DNA of 64,000 nucleotides, taken from Streptomyces mirabilis (GTDB taxonomy: Bacteria; Actinomycetota; Actinomycetes; Streptomycetales; Streptomycetaceae). Under the pieces are notes generated by a model. It was not told where the DNA came from. It ran no database searches and was given only the letters and a program-made list of their open reading frames with translations. How positions within the stretch are numbered: the stretch's first letter is position 1; every line of letters starts with the position of its first letter. Positions 50,104-58,765 of this stretch are shown in pieces. The stretch spans positions 4,774,001-4,838,000 of the forward strand of contig NZ_CP074102.1 in the NCBI RefSeq assembly GCF_018310535.1, given 5' to 3'. The position numbers were made by a program, and so were the translations under genes.

Positions 50104-52749
50104 GTGGCGGGCGAGTCCCCCGACAGGTCGAAGCAGCACGAGTCGTCGGCTTCGTCGGCAGAAGCGACGCCGGGGACCCCGGCCGCGGTTCCGGGCCCGA
50201 GCCGGGCCGCCGCGGCGGCGGCGTCGGCCGATCCCCGTCTGGCGGTGGCCCGAGAACGGGCCGCCACGGTACGGGTGGATCAGGCGACGGCGGTGTTCTC
50301 GACGCGGGCGTTGGCGGAAGGTTCCGCCGGGTCCGGGGGGAAGGGCCCCGCGGAGGACGCGCGACTGCGCGAGGCCGTGGCCGCCTGGGTCGCAGGGGCG
50401 GACGAGGAGGCCCCTGAGGGGGAGTCCGAGGTTCCGGAAGCCTCCACGGGCCCGGAGGACTCCGACAAGGCCTCCAAGGCCTCCAAGGGCGCGGAGAAGG
50501 CCGTTGCGGCGGCGGAGGGGGACGGGGCCGAGGCCGGGACGGGGGCTGAGGCTGGGGCTGGGGCCGAGGTTGAGGCTGAGGCTGGGGCTGAGGACGAGGC
50601 TGACGGGGAGTCGGCTTCGGGGGCCGACGCCAGTGCCGACATCGATGCCGATGCCGATGCCGACGCTGATGCCGACTCCGACTCCGACTCCGACGCGGAC
50701 TCTGACGCCAAGTCCGAGGTCGAGGCCGAAGTTGATGCCGAGGTCGAGGCCGAAGTTGATGCCGAGGTCGAGGCCGAGGGCACGGCGGCGGATGACGCCG
50801 ACGCCGAACCGAAGACGGACGCGAAGTCCACGTCGGACGCCGAGTCCGAGACCGAGTCCGAGACGGAGTCCGAGACCGAGGACTCGAAGCCGGAGGCGAA
50901 GGACTCTCCGAAGGACGCGTCCGAGACCTCTGAGACCTCGAAGAAGTCCTCCGAGTCCTCCGAGTCCTCCGAAGACCCCGAAGATTCCGCGACCCCCGAG
51001 GCTCCCTCGGACGTCGAGGGCTCCAAGGACACGCCGGCCGCGGACGATTCGACGTCCGCCGACGACTTGCCGTCGGCGAAGGACGCCCCGGACACCGACG
51101 ACGCGCCCGAGCCCCCCGTCGACCAGCCCACCGCCATCTTCAAGGCGCCGAAGCGCCCGGCGGTGGACCAGCCCACCACCATGCTCAAGCTGGGCGGCGC
51201 CAAGCCGGCCACCGACAAGCCCGTGGACGAGTCGAAGGCCGACCAGCCCAAGGCGGACCGGCCGAGGCCCGAGACCCCGTCCGAGCGCACCAGCAAATTC
51301 GTGGCCCTCAAGCCCCTCGACGAACCCGTGTCGAGAGTGAAGCCGAAGACCACCGCGACCCCGTCCGTTCCCTCCGCCTCCTCCTCGCCCACCAGGGTGG
51401 CCCCCGCCGACGCCACCGCCGCCCTCCCGCAGGTCGGCCCCGAGCGCACCACGCAGCAGCCGCTGCCGCCGAAGCCGCCGCTGGACCTGCTGGCCGAGCT
51501 GACGAACACGCCGCCGCCCCCGCAGACCCCCGTGCGGACGCTCGCGCGCCGGGTGAAGATCTGGACGCCGCTGGTCCTGCTGCTTGCGGTCATCTTTGCG
51601 GTCGCACAGTCGCTCCGGCCGGTGCCGACCCCCACGCTGGACCTCACCGCCGAATCCAGCTACACCTTCGGCGGCGGCGGCGCCTCCATCCCGTGGCCGG
51701 CCTCCGGTCAGGGCGCGCTCGACGTCCAGGGCATCGGTTCGTTCGGCACGTCCGGCGAGCAGAAGGCGGCGCCCATCGCGAGCGTCGCCAAGGTGATGAC
51801 GGCGTACCTGATCCTGCGCGACCACCCGATCAAGTCCGGCGACGGCGCGAAGATCAAGGTGGACCAGAAGGCCGAGGATCAGTCGGACGCCGGCGACGAG
51901 TCGACCGTCAACGTGCACGCGGGCGACACCATCACGCAGAAGGAGGCCCTGGAGGGCGTCCTGATCGCCTCGGCGAACAACGTGGCCCGGCTGCTGGCCC
52001 GCTGGGACGCCGGTTCCGAGACGGCCTTCGTCGCCAAGATGAACGCCGCGGCCAAGGAACTCGGGATGACGAACACGACGTACACCGACCCGTCCGGCCT
52101 GACGAAGACGACCGTGAGCACGGCCGCGGACCAGGTGAAGCTGGCCAAGGCCGCGATGAAGGACGCTTCCTTCCGCGAGGTCGCCCGGATGATGGAGTAC
52201 ACCGACTACAAGGGCACCAGGCACAGCAACTGGAACCACCTCGTCGGCTCCAACAACGTCATCGGCATCAAGACGGGCACCACCACCGCGGCCGGCGGCA
52301 ACCTCGTCTTCGCGGCGACCAAGGAGATCGGCGGCGAGGTGCGGACCATCGTCGGAGCGGTGATCAGCCAGGGCCCCGGCGGCAACGACAACACCATCCT
52401 CGGCGGCGCCCTGGCCGCGGGCGACAAGCTGATCCGTGCCGCGCAGGCCTCGCTGAAGTCCGCGACGATCCTGAAGAAGGGCGATGTCGTCGGTTACGTC
52501 GACGACGGGCTCGGTGGCCGTACGCCGGTCGTGATCACCAAGGACGTCACGGCGGTCGGCTGGGCGGGGCTCAAGGTCAAGCTGTCGTTCGTCTCCTCGG
52601 AACTGCCGCACTCCGCGAAGGCCGGCACCAAGGTGGGCTCGCTCACCGTGGGTGACGGCGGCAGCAGCAGCGCCGTGCAGGTTCCCGTCGAGCTCCAGAA
52701 GGACCTCGTCGAGCCGGGCTTCGGCGCCAAGCTGACCCGCGTGAGCTGA
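50104..52749 (+). CDS. D-alanyl-D-alanine carboxypeptidase (PBP5-like) with long acidic N-terminal region
   Basis: About 881 residues from GTG 50104, five bases after GGAGGAGG (the frame opens further upstream, without a Shine-Dalgarno). Residues 1-480 are cytoplasmic and disordered: repeats such as D-A-D-A-D, S-E-T-E-S-E and E-V-E-A-E, plus three T-A-I-F/T-T-M-L-type motifs (VDQPTAIFKAPKRPAVDQPTTML). One transmembrane helix (IWTPLVLLLAVIFAVAQSL) is at about 482-503. The extracellular penicillin-binding domain follows, with SxxK as SVAK at about 560, SAN at about 622, and KTG at about 723. It trims the terminal D-Ala of peptidoglycan pentapeptides. The T-x-x-F motifs recall phosphorylated FHA-ligand sites; a kinase target is a guess. 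Confidence 0.92.
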   Translation: MAGESPDRSKQHESSASSAEATPGTPAAVPGPSRAAAAAASADPRLAVARERAATVRVDQATAVFSTRALAEGSAGSGGKGPAEDARLREAVAAWVAGADEEAPEGESEVPEASTGPEDSDKASKASKGAEKAVAAAEGDGAEAGTGAEAGAGAEVEAEAGAEDEADGESASGADASADIDADADADADADSDSDSDADSDAKSEVEAEVDAEVEAEVDAEVEAEGTAADDADAEPKTDAKSTSDAESETESETESETEDSKPEAKDSPKDASETSETSKKSSESSESSEDPEDSATPEAPSDVEGSKDTPAADDSTSADDLPSAKDAPDTDDAPEPPVDQPTAIFKAPKRPAVDQPTTMLKLGGAKPATDKPVDESKADQPKADRPRPETPSERTSKFVALKPLDEPVSRVKPKTTATPSVPSASSSPTRVAPADATAALPQVGPERTTQQPLPPKPPLDLLAELTNTPPPPQTPVRTLARRVKIWTPLVLLLAVIFAVAQSLRPVPTPTLDLTAESSYTFGGGGASIPWPASGQGALDVQGIGSFGTSGEQKAAPIASVAKVMTAYLILRDHPIKSGDGAKIKVDQKAEDQSDAGDESTVNVHAGDTITQKEALEGVLIASANNVARLLARWDAGSETAFVAKMNAAAKELGMTNTTYTDPSGLTKTTVSTAADQVKLAKAAMKDASFREVARMMEYTDYKGTRHSNWNHLVGSNNVIGIKTGTTTAAGGNLVFAATKEIGGEVRTIVGAVISQGPGGNDNTILGGALAAGDKLIRAAQASLKSATILKKGDVVGYVDDGLGGRTPVVITKDVTAVGWAGLKVKLSFVSSELPHSAKAGTKVGSLTVGDGGSSSAVQVPVELQKDLVEPGFGAKLTRVS

Positions 52750-53057
52750 GCGGCCGTACACAGCGAGCCCGAGTGGACGTACACAGGAGGGTACGGGCGT
52801 ACGGGTACGGGTACGGGCGTACGAGTGGGGCGCGCTTCCGGCAGGGGGCGTATCCCCCGTACGCCGCAAGCGCCCCGAACGCCATGTGAACGCGCCGTGA
52901 GCCCGCCGTGAGCGCGGCACGAACGCACCGCACCCCGTCGGGGCGCCCCACCCGGGAGCTCCCCGGCGGGGTGCGTGCTAGCGTCGCGAGATCGGGGCAG
53001 GTCGCGGGCCGCGGGTCCCGGGCCGAACACGAGAAAACGGGACACGGGAGCCTTGCA
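52750..53057. repeat. Intergenic region with TACGGG repeats and a long hairpin
   Basis: Six-base repeats of TACGGG/GTACGG run from 52791 to 52823. A long near-perfect stem, GCACCCCGTCGGGG with CCCCGGCGGGGTGC (52930-52974, one mismatch), follows, and TAGCGT at 52979 could be a -10 of the next gene. No gene is seen. Confidence 0.6.
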
Positions 53058-54986
53058 GTGGCGACAGCGGAGCCGACACACGCCGACGACGCCGATCCTG
53101 GCCCTGGCCCTGGACCAGGTCCTGAACCGGATCGCGGACCGGGCTCGCGAATACGGCTGCCCGCACACGCCACCGACGGCCCCCCCGCTGACGGCAGCCT
53201 CACGGACGACGAGCCGCGGGAGCCCGTGACGCCGGAGTCGCTGACGCGGGAGTCCGCGGTCCAGAGGCGGCGTACCCGCCTCAAGGCCTTCGCCCTGCGT
53301 CACCCCGTCGCCTTCGTCACCGTCGTGGCCGGCCTCCTGCACGTCGTCTGGTTCTTCACCTTCGCGAACAGCGGCGGAGACCTCGCGGCGCAGGACGCGT
53401 GGGCGGAGTTCGTCGGACGGCACCCGGACTCGGCGTACAACCTCGCCTGGTACGGCGGTATGCACCCGGTGTCGTACAGCGTGGTGTCGCCGTATCTGAT
53501 GTCGGTCCTCGGCGTCCGTACGACGATGATGATCGCCGGGACGATCTCGGCGGGCCTGCTGACGATGATCCTCATCCGCAGCCGCGCGATACGGCAGCCG
53601 CTGGCGCCGGCCTTCGCGGGTGTCTTCGCGCTCATCTGCAACGCGATATCGGGGCGGGTGACGTACGGCCTCGGCATGGTCTTCGGGCTCGCCGCGGCCG
53701 CCGTGGTCTTCTGCTGGCCGCACCGCTGGCGCTACAAGCGCTGGGCGAAGGCCCTGTGCGCGGCGCCGCTCGCCGCGCTGGCGACCGCCGCGTCGCCGGT
53801 GGCCGGACTGTTCGTGGGCCTGGTCGCGGCCGCCCTCTTCCTCCAGAAGCGCCGCCCCGGCGCGTACGCGCTCGGCATCGCGCCGACCGTCGTCGTCGCG
53901 CTCTCGGCCTGGTTGTTCCCCTTCTCCGGCACCCAGCCGATGTCCTTCGGCTCGGCCTCGCTGCCACTGATCTCCGCCGGACTGGTCTTCGCGCTCGTTC
54001 CCAAGGAGTGGAAGACGGTACGGATCACGGCGGCGGTGTACGGCCTCGCCGTGCTCCTCGTGTGGCTGATCAGCTCGCAGATCGGCTCGAACATCACCCG
54101 CCTGGCGATGCTGCTCGAGGGCGTCGTGCTGCTCGCCGCGCTCCCCTTCACCGTGCCGAAGTCACGCAAGTGGTACGTGACCGTCCTCGCCTTCGCCGGA
54201 TTCGTCGGGTGGATCGGCTTCAAGTCGGTCGACGACATCGTCCATACGACACCGGCGGCGTCCTGGGCCCGCGAACTCGCTCCGCTGGTGAACCAGCTCC
54301 AGGTGGTCGGTGCCGAGAAGGGCCGCGTCGAGGTGGTCCCCGCCCGCTCCCACCGCGAGGCGTCCGCGCTCGCGCCGTACGTGAACCTCGCCCGCGGCTG
54401 GAACCGCCAGGCCGACATGGAGCGCAACCCGCTCTTCTACGACGACACCCTCAACTCCGCGAACTACCACGAGTGGCTTCAGCGCTGGGCCGTCCACTAC
54501 GTGGTGCTGCCCAAGGGCGAACCGGACGGGGACGGCGGCGAACGCGAGCGGCGGCTGGTCCAGCGCGGCATGCCCTACCTCCGCCAGATCTGGGGCGACG
54601 CGAACTGGCAGCTCTTCTCGGTCACGGACCCCACGCCGCTGGCCGATCCGCCGGCCGTCGTCGACCGGGCGGAGCAGGGCGAACTGACCATCGAGGTGAA
54701 GAAGGCGGGCCGCGTCCTCATCCGCATTCCGTACTCCCCGTGGCTCGGGCTCGTCGACGCCAAGGGCAAGAGCGTGAAGCCGCCGCAGGAGACGCAGAAG
54801 TCCAAGCACCGTGCGGAGGGCAAGCCGAAGACGTACGACAACCTCAACGGCTGCCTCATGGAAACCCCGGAGAACGCTTCCGGGGACAAGTGGACGGAGC
54901 TCCTGGCCCCCGCCCCCGGCACCTACCGCCTGGCGGCCCCGTACCAACTCCCCCGGGGGACGCCGTGCCCCGAGGAACTGCGCTGA
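53058..54986 (+). CDS. Polytopic membrane protein, GT-C or flippase-like, function unknown
   Basis: 642 residues from GTG 53058, after CGGGAG; the longer frame lacks a good start. The first 75 residues are Pro/Asp-rich and cytoplasmic. About 12 hydrophobic segments run from about 90 to 400 (VAFVTVVAGLLHVVWFFTF, TTMMIAGTISAGLLTMILI, LAPAFAGVFALICNAI, GMVFGLAAAAVVFCW, PLAALATAASPVAGLFVGLVAAALFL, and others). A soluble extracytoplasmic domain of about 220 residues follows (YDDTLNSANYHEWLQRWAVHYVVLP, then a Pro/Lys-rich part). The pattern of many helices then a soluble domain with a W-x-x-H-Y-V-V motif suggests a glycosyltransferase of the GT-C type, as in actinobacterial arabinan or mannan assembly, but no D-x-D or other key motif is clear. 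It follows the carboxypeptidase and may act at the envelope. Confidence 0.7.
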   Translation: MATAEPTHADDADPGPGPGPGPEPDRGPGSRIRLPAHATDGPPADGSLTDDEPREPVTPESLTRESAVQRRRTRLKAFALRHPVAFVTVVAGLLHVVWFFTFANSGGDLAAQDAWAEFVGRHPDSAYNLAWYGGMHPVSYSVVSPYLMSVLGVRTTMMIAGTISAGLLTMILIRSRAIRQPLAPAFAGVFALICNAISGRVTYGLGMVFGLAAAAVVFCWPHRWRYKRWAKALCAAPLAALATAASPVAGLFVGLVAAALFLQKRRPGAYALGIAPTVVVALSAWLFPFSGTQPMSFGSASLPLISAGLVFALVPKEWKTVRITAAVYGLAVLLVWLISSQIGSNITRLAMLLEGVVLLAALPFTVPKSRKWYVTVLAFAGFVGWIGFKSVDDIVHTTPAASWARELAPLVNQLQVVGAEKGRVEVVPARSHREASALAPYVNLARGWNRQADMERNPLFYDDTLNSANYHEWLQRWAVHYVVLPKGEPDGDGGERERRLVQRGMPYLRQIWGDANWQLFSVTDPTPLADPPAVVDRAEQGELTIEVKKAGRVLIRIPYSPWLGLVDAKGKSVKPPQETQKSKHRAEGKPKTYDNLNGCLMETPENASGDKWTELLAPAPGTYRLAAPYQLPRGTPCPEELR

Positions 54987-55025
54987 CCCGCCCCACGGCC
55001 ACCTTCCGCGTGGAGTGCTTCGGCT

Positions 55026-55063
55026 GCGGGCCGGTGGGGGCTGGTCGCGCAGTTCCCCGCGCC
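55026..55063. repeat. Streptomyces GC-rich intergenic repeat, fourth copy
   Basis: Same unit as at 12081 (GCGGGCCGGTGGGGGCTG, then GCGCAGTTCCCCGCGCC), 39 bases after the membrane protein gene. Confidence 0.75.
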
Positions 55064-55097
55064 GCTTGAGAGCGTCGGCGCGCATCTTTCAGCCCGT

Positions 55098-55135
55098 GGG
55101 CGGGCACCGGGGGCGAGAACCCCCGGTGCCCGCCC
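55098..55135. terminator. Strong terminator hairpin
   Basis: A perfect 16-bp stem (55098-55113 with 55120-55135, loop CGAGAA) ends the MerR gene on the minus strand and the membrane protein gene on the plus strand. Confidence 0.85.
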
Positions 55136-55145
55136 CGCCCGCGGC

Positions 55146-55994
55146 TCACTTCACCGGAAACGCCACGTCACACACCGCGTCCTCCGGACCCGCCGCATCC
55201 CAGTCCGCGAAGTACACCTCCCGGCAGGGACCGTCGTACGACAGCCCCCGCTCCCCGATCCACGCCTCGACCGCCTCGAACGCGGCGATGATCTGCGGAT
55301 GAGCCACCTGCGCCTTGGTGATCCGCGCGTACGCGAGCCGCCGCGCCGGCTCCACCCGCACCCCGATCCCCGACGCCCGCCCCCGCTTATCGGCCCACGC
55401 CCGCGCAGCCTCCTCGTCGGCGACCGGCACGCACGACTCGGCGGGCCCGTCACTCTCCATGCTGACCTCGGCGTAATAGACGACGAAGGGCGAGCCGGTC
55501 GTCCCGCCGCACTCCCGCGCCCCGTCCTCCAGCCGTGCCAGCGAGGCCGGAATCCAGACCGGCAGCTCATCCGCCAGCGTGTGCCGCTTCTCCGTCAGCA
55601 CCACCCGCTCCGGCACATCCACCGTCTCGACCACGAACTTCCCGTACATGTCGGTACTCCTCCCTGACAGCCGTCCACGGAGGTACTCGGCGAGCGTCCG
55701 CTGCGAAGCGAACCGGGTCTCGGCATCCGCCCAGTACGTGGCGAGGAGCACCGCGCCCTGCGCCGCCCCGACCTCCACCACCTCGGCGATCCGCGCGAGC
55801 GGCATGTCGAGCTGCCGCAGCAGCGCGACCAGGCGGGCGCGCTCGACCTGGTCGGCGCGGTAGTAGCGGTATCCGCTGACCTCGTCGACGTGGGCCGGAG
55901 CGAGCAGTCCGAGCCGGTCGTACAGCCGAAGCGCCTTCGGCGAGAGCCGCGCGCGGGCGGCGAACGCGCCGATCGTGAGCAGTTCCTGTTGCAC
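55146..55994 (-). CDS. MerR-family regulator with GyrI-like effector domain
   Basis: 282 residues from GTG 55994, after GGAGG (TTG 56036 is an alternative). The MerR HTH is at residues 2-70: LTIGAFAARARLSPKALRLYDRLGLLAPAHVDEVSGYRYYRADQVERARLVALLRQLDMPLARIAEV. The C-terminal half, from about 120, is a GyrI/SOUL-like effector domain (VVETVDVPERVVLTEKRHTLADELP, PARRLAYARITKAQVAHPQIIAAFEAVEAWIGERG, REVYFADWDAAGPEDAVCDVAFPV), the plan of the BmrR/TipA-like drug sensors. No transporter gene is next to it. It likely senses a hydrophobic compound. Confidence 0.87.
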   Translation of the reverse strand: MQQELLTIGAFAARARLSPKALRLYDRLGLLAPAHVDEVSGYRYYRADQVERARLVALLRQLDMPLARIAEVVEVGAAQGAVLLATYWADAETRFASQRTLAEYLRGRLSGRSTDMYGKFVVETVDVPERVVLTEKRHTLADELPVWIPASLARLEDGARECGGTTGSPFVVYYAEVSMESDGPAESCVPVADEEAARAWADKRGRASGIGVRVEPARRLAYARITKAQVAHPQIIAAFEAVEAWIGERGLSYDGPCREVYFADWDAAGPEDAVCDVAFPVK

Positions 55995-56099
55995 GAGCCC
56001 ATCCTCCGTCACCGGGAGCCTTCGGCCCGGTGACAAAGGACGCTGCTCCCTGCCCCAGGGGCAAGGTCAACCAACGGCTCTCAAGAGCGGAACCCGGAG

Positions 56100-56606
56100 T
56101 TACGCGAGCGCCTTCTCCACCGCCGCCACGACCTCCGCCGACTCCGGCTCGGTCTGCGGCGAGAACCGCGCCACGACGTCTCCACCCGGCGCGATCAGGA
56201 ACTTCTCGAAGTTCCAGCGGATGTCACCGCTGTGGCCCTCGCCGTCGGCGGTGTCCACAAGACGCTGGTACAGCTCGTGCCGGGCGTCCCCGTTGACGTC
56301 GACCTTCTCGGTCATCGGGAAGGTGACGCCGTAGGTCGCGGAGCAGAACTCGGCGATCTCCTCGGAGGTGCCGGGCTCCTGCCCCATGAACTGGTTGCAG
56401 GGCACACCGAGCACCGTGAAGCCCCGCCCCGCGTACTGCTCGTGCAGCCGCTCCAGCCCCGCGTACTGAGGTGTCAGCCCGCACTTGGAGGCCACGTTCA
56501 CGATGAGCACGGTCTTGCCGCGGTATTGCCCGAGGTCCGCGGAGCCGCCCTGGAGGGAATCGATCTGGACGTCGAGCACGGAACTGCTTGAACTGTCAGT
56601 AGTCAT
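56100..56606 (-). CDS. Glutathione peroxidase-family thiol peroxidase
   Basis: 168 residues, ATG 56606. Catalytic tetrad is visible: Cys42 in VNVASKCGLTPQY, Gln72 in VPCNQFMGQEPG, Trp131 in WNFEKFLI, with the Asn of the same motif. Streptomycetes make mycothiol rather than glutathione, so this enzyme probably uses thioredoxin or mycoredoxin to reduce peroxides. It has Cys, not selenocysteine. Length is normal. The flanks contain no other redox gene. Confidence 0.93.
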   Translation of the reverse strand: MTTDSSSSSVLDVQIDSLQGGSADLGQYRGKTVLIVNVASKCGLTPQYAGLERLHEQYAGRGFTVLGVPCNQFMGQEPGTSEEIAEFCSATYGVTFPMTEKVDVNGDARHELYQRLVDTADGEGHSGDIRWNFEKFLIAPGGDVVARFSPQTEPESAEVVAAVEKALA

Positions 56607-56717
56607 AAACGGATGCTAACTCCGCTCGATGTCGCCCCGGCCGCCGCCCGTCGTCCGCCCCGCATCCGCTCAGCGTCCGCCCGGCCGGGTCCCCGTCCGC
56701 TCGGTAAGGTCGCGAAC

Positions 56718-57650
56718 GTGACCACAGCGAACACGATCAAGGGCATCTACGAGGTACTCGACGACCGCTTCGTCACCGGCCGCTGCACGAACGGCGACGG
56801 CAGGCTGGAGGTCCTCCACGACGGCTCCCGCTGGGCCGAGGGGCCGCTGTACGTGCCCGCCTGGCGCCAGCTGATCTGGAGCGACATCCCCAACGACCGC
56901 ATCCTGCGCTGGGACGAGCCCACCGGCACGGTCGGCGTCCTGCGCACCCCCGCGGGCAACAGCAACGGCAACACCCTGGACCGCGAGGGCCGCCTGATCA
57001 GCTGCGAGCAGGGCAACCGCCGGGTGACCCGGACGGAGCACGACGGATCGGTCACGGTCCTCGCCGACCGTTACGACGGCAAGCGGCTCAACAGCCCGAA
57101 CGACGCGGTCGTACGGTCGGACGGTTCGGTCTGGTTCTCCGACCCGGACTTCGGGATCCTGAGCGACTACGAGGGCCACCGGGCCGAGTCGGAGATCGGC
57201 GCGTGCCACGTCTACCGCCTGGAACCGGGGACCGGCGAGGTACGGCTCGCCGCGGACGGCTTCGACGGGCCGAACGGCGTCGTCTTCTCGCCCGACGAAC
57301 GGCAGCTGTACGTCTCCGACTCCCGCGCCGCCCGCATCCGCGTCTTCGACGTCCGCGACGACGGCACCCTCACGGGCGGGAGAACGTTCGCGGAAGCAAA
57401 GAGTGGCGTCCACTTCGACAACATCCGCTTCGACGACGAGGGCAGGCTGTGGGCGGCCGCCCTGGACGACGGGGTGCACTGCTACGACCCCGACGGCACC
57501 CTCATCGGCCGGCTCCTGGTCCCCGAGAGGGTCTCCAACATCACCTTCGGCGGCCCCAAGAACAACCGCCTCTTCATCACGGCGTCCACGTCCTTGTACT
57601 CGCTGATGATGTCGGTGACCGGCGCCCCTCGCATCCAGCGGCACCGGTGA
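56718..57650 (+). CDS. SMP-30/gluconolactonase-family protein
   Basis: 310 residues from GTG 56718, weakly preceded by AAGG. SMP-30 landmarks: LHDGSRWAEGPLYVPAWRQLIWSDIPNDRILRW (first metal Glu in AEGP), RLNSPNDAVVRSDGSVWFSDPDFGI with the metal Asn in SPND, DGFDGPNGVVFSPDERQLYVSDSRAARIRVFDV with the metal Asp in VSDS, and GVHFDNIRFDDEGRLWAAALDDGVHCYDPDG. The protein is a six-bladed propeller that binds Ca2+ or Zn2+ and hydrolyses sugar lactones. The substrate is unknown. It stands alone on the plus strand between two minus-strand genes. Confidence 0.88.
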   Translation: MTTANTIKGIYEVLDDRFVTGRCTNGDGRLEVLHDGSRWAEGPLYVPAWRQLIWSDIPNDRILRWDEPTGTVGVLRTPAGNSNGNTLDREGRLISCEQGNRRVTRTEHDGSVTVLADRYDGKRLNSPNDAVVRSDGSVWFSDPDFGILSDYEGHRAESEIGACHVYRLEPGTGEVRLAADGFDGPNGVVFSPDERQLYVSDSRAARIRVFDVRDDGTLTGGRTFAEAKSGVHFDNIRFDDEGRLWAAALDDGVHCYDPDGTLIGRLLVPERVSNITFGGPKNNRLFITASTSLYSLMMSVTGAPRIQRHR

Positions 57651-57697
57651 ATCGGCACACCGCTGCCCCGCGGCACTCGCTCCTTCCGTCCCCCGTC

Positions 57698-58663
57698 CTA
57701 CTCCCGTTGGGCCTTCACGAGTACCTCCCCGGCGGGCGTACGGGAGTACAGCACCGACCGCCCGGCTCGCCCCCTCCGCACCAGCCGGGCGTCCAGCAGC
57801 ACCTTCAGATGGCGTCCGACCGAGCCGAGACCCTGCCCGGTCAGGGCCACCAACTGCGTCGTGCTCATGGGGGAGTCGAGGAGGACGAGGACCCCGGCGC
57901 GGGCGGGTCCGAGCAGCGCGCCCAGACTCTCCGGCACGGCCTCGGGGCCGGTGTCGGCGAGTACGCCCGAGCAGGGGTAGACGACGGCGTACCGGTCCGG
58001 CTCCTCCCATGACACCCAGCCGTGCCGCTGCGGTGTGATCGGTACGAACACCAGCTCGGCGCCGGAGATCTCGCGTGGCGGGTACTCGTGGAGATTGACC
58101 TGCAGCCGGTTGTCGCCGAGCCAGCGCGTACCCGGCCGCAGCGCGTCGAGGGCCGCCGCCCAGCCGCCCTGGCTCAACTGCGCGGTCCGGGCGACGACAT
58201 CGGCCTCCAGAACGCGCCGCCGCCGGTCCCAGTAGGGGCGTACGGCCTCGGTCCAGACGTGGGTGAGCAGGTCCGCGGCGCGCTCCGGGAGGTCGTCGCG
58301 GTGCAGGGCGGCGGGCAGCGGTCCGGCAAGGGAGACGCCGAGATGGGCCCGGGCGTCCGCGGCCGACGCCTCCCGCACCCGGGCGACCTCCTCCTCGAAG
58401 TCGGTCTCGCCGCGCGGCGTCGGCGTCAGGAAGTCGGCGATCCAGTCCCGCCCGAGTCCGGAGCGTATGAGCAGCGCGGTGACGGGGTCACCGGCCAGCC
58501 GCCTTTTGTACGCGGGCAGATGGACGTCGAGCCAGGCCCGCTCCCCAGGGTGCGCGGCCGTCCGCGCGTGCAGCAGCTTGACGGCGGCGAAGGTCTCGGC
58601 GAGCGGGGAGAGCACGAAACGGGTGCGGGCGAGGGTGTCGGCGTTGATCTGCCACCAGCCCAT
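57698..58663 (-). CDS. ArsR-family HTH protein with long N-terminal domain (DUF5937-like)
   Basis: 321 residues from ATG 58663, after GGGAGG. The C-terminal HTH is clear: LLGPARAGVLVLLDSPMSTTQLVALTGQGLGSVGRHLKVLLDARLVRRGRAGRSVLYSRTPAGEVLV. The N-terminal 240 residues (MGWWQINADTLARTRFVLSPLAETFAAVKLLHA, ARVREASAADARAHLGVSLAG) are the DUF5937-type domain found only with such HTHs in actinobacteria. It has no Cys pair of the metal-sensing ArsR kind. It is divergent from a transporter of the MFS type with a 7-6-7 palindrome between, so it probably represses it and senses its substrate. Confidence 0.85.
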   Translation of the reverse strand: MGWWQINADTLARTRFVLSPLAETFAAVKLLHARTAAHPGERAWLDVHLPAYKRRLAGDPVTALLIRSGLGRDWIADFLTPTPRGETDFEEEVARVREASAADARAHLGVSLAGPLPAALHRDDLPERAADLLTHVWTEAVRPYWDRRRRVLEADVVARTAQLSQGGWAAALDALRPGTRWLGDNRLQVNLHEYPPREISGAELVFVPITPQRHGWVSWEEPDRYAVVYPCSGVLADTGPEAVPESLGALLGPARAGVLVLLDSPMSTTQLVALTGQGLGSVGRHLKVLLDARLVRRGRAGRSVLYSRTPAGEVLVKAQRE

Positions 58664-58708
58664 CCGCACCTCCCACCGCTTCTCCGTCGCGGTCCATTGC
58701 CCTGCGTG

Positions 58709-58728
58709 GTTTCGCTTCTCCGCGAAAC
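58709..58728. promoter_or_regulatory. Palindromic operator between ArsR-like and MFS genes
   Basis: GTTTCGC-TTCTCC-GCGAAAC is a perfect 7+6+7 inverted repeat, 37 bases before the MFS start codon. Its AT content stands out from its surroundings. Confidence 0.7.
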
Positions 58729-58765
58729 AATACGACCACGCCGGGCGCCACCCGAGACTCCGTGC

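Noticed and set aside
50280..51647. A Ser/Ala-rich minus-strand frame
   Set aside because: It mirrors the acidic repeat of the carboxypeptidase gene and has no start signal.
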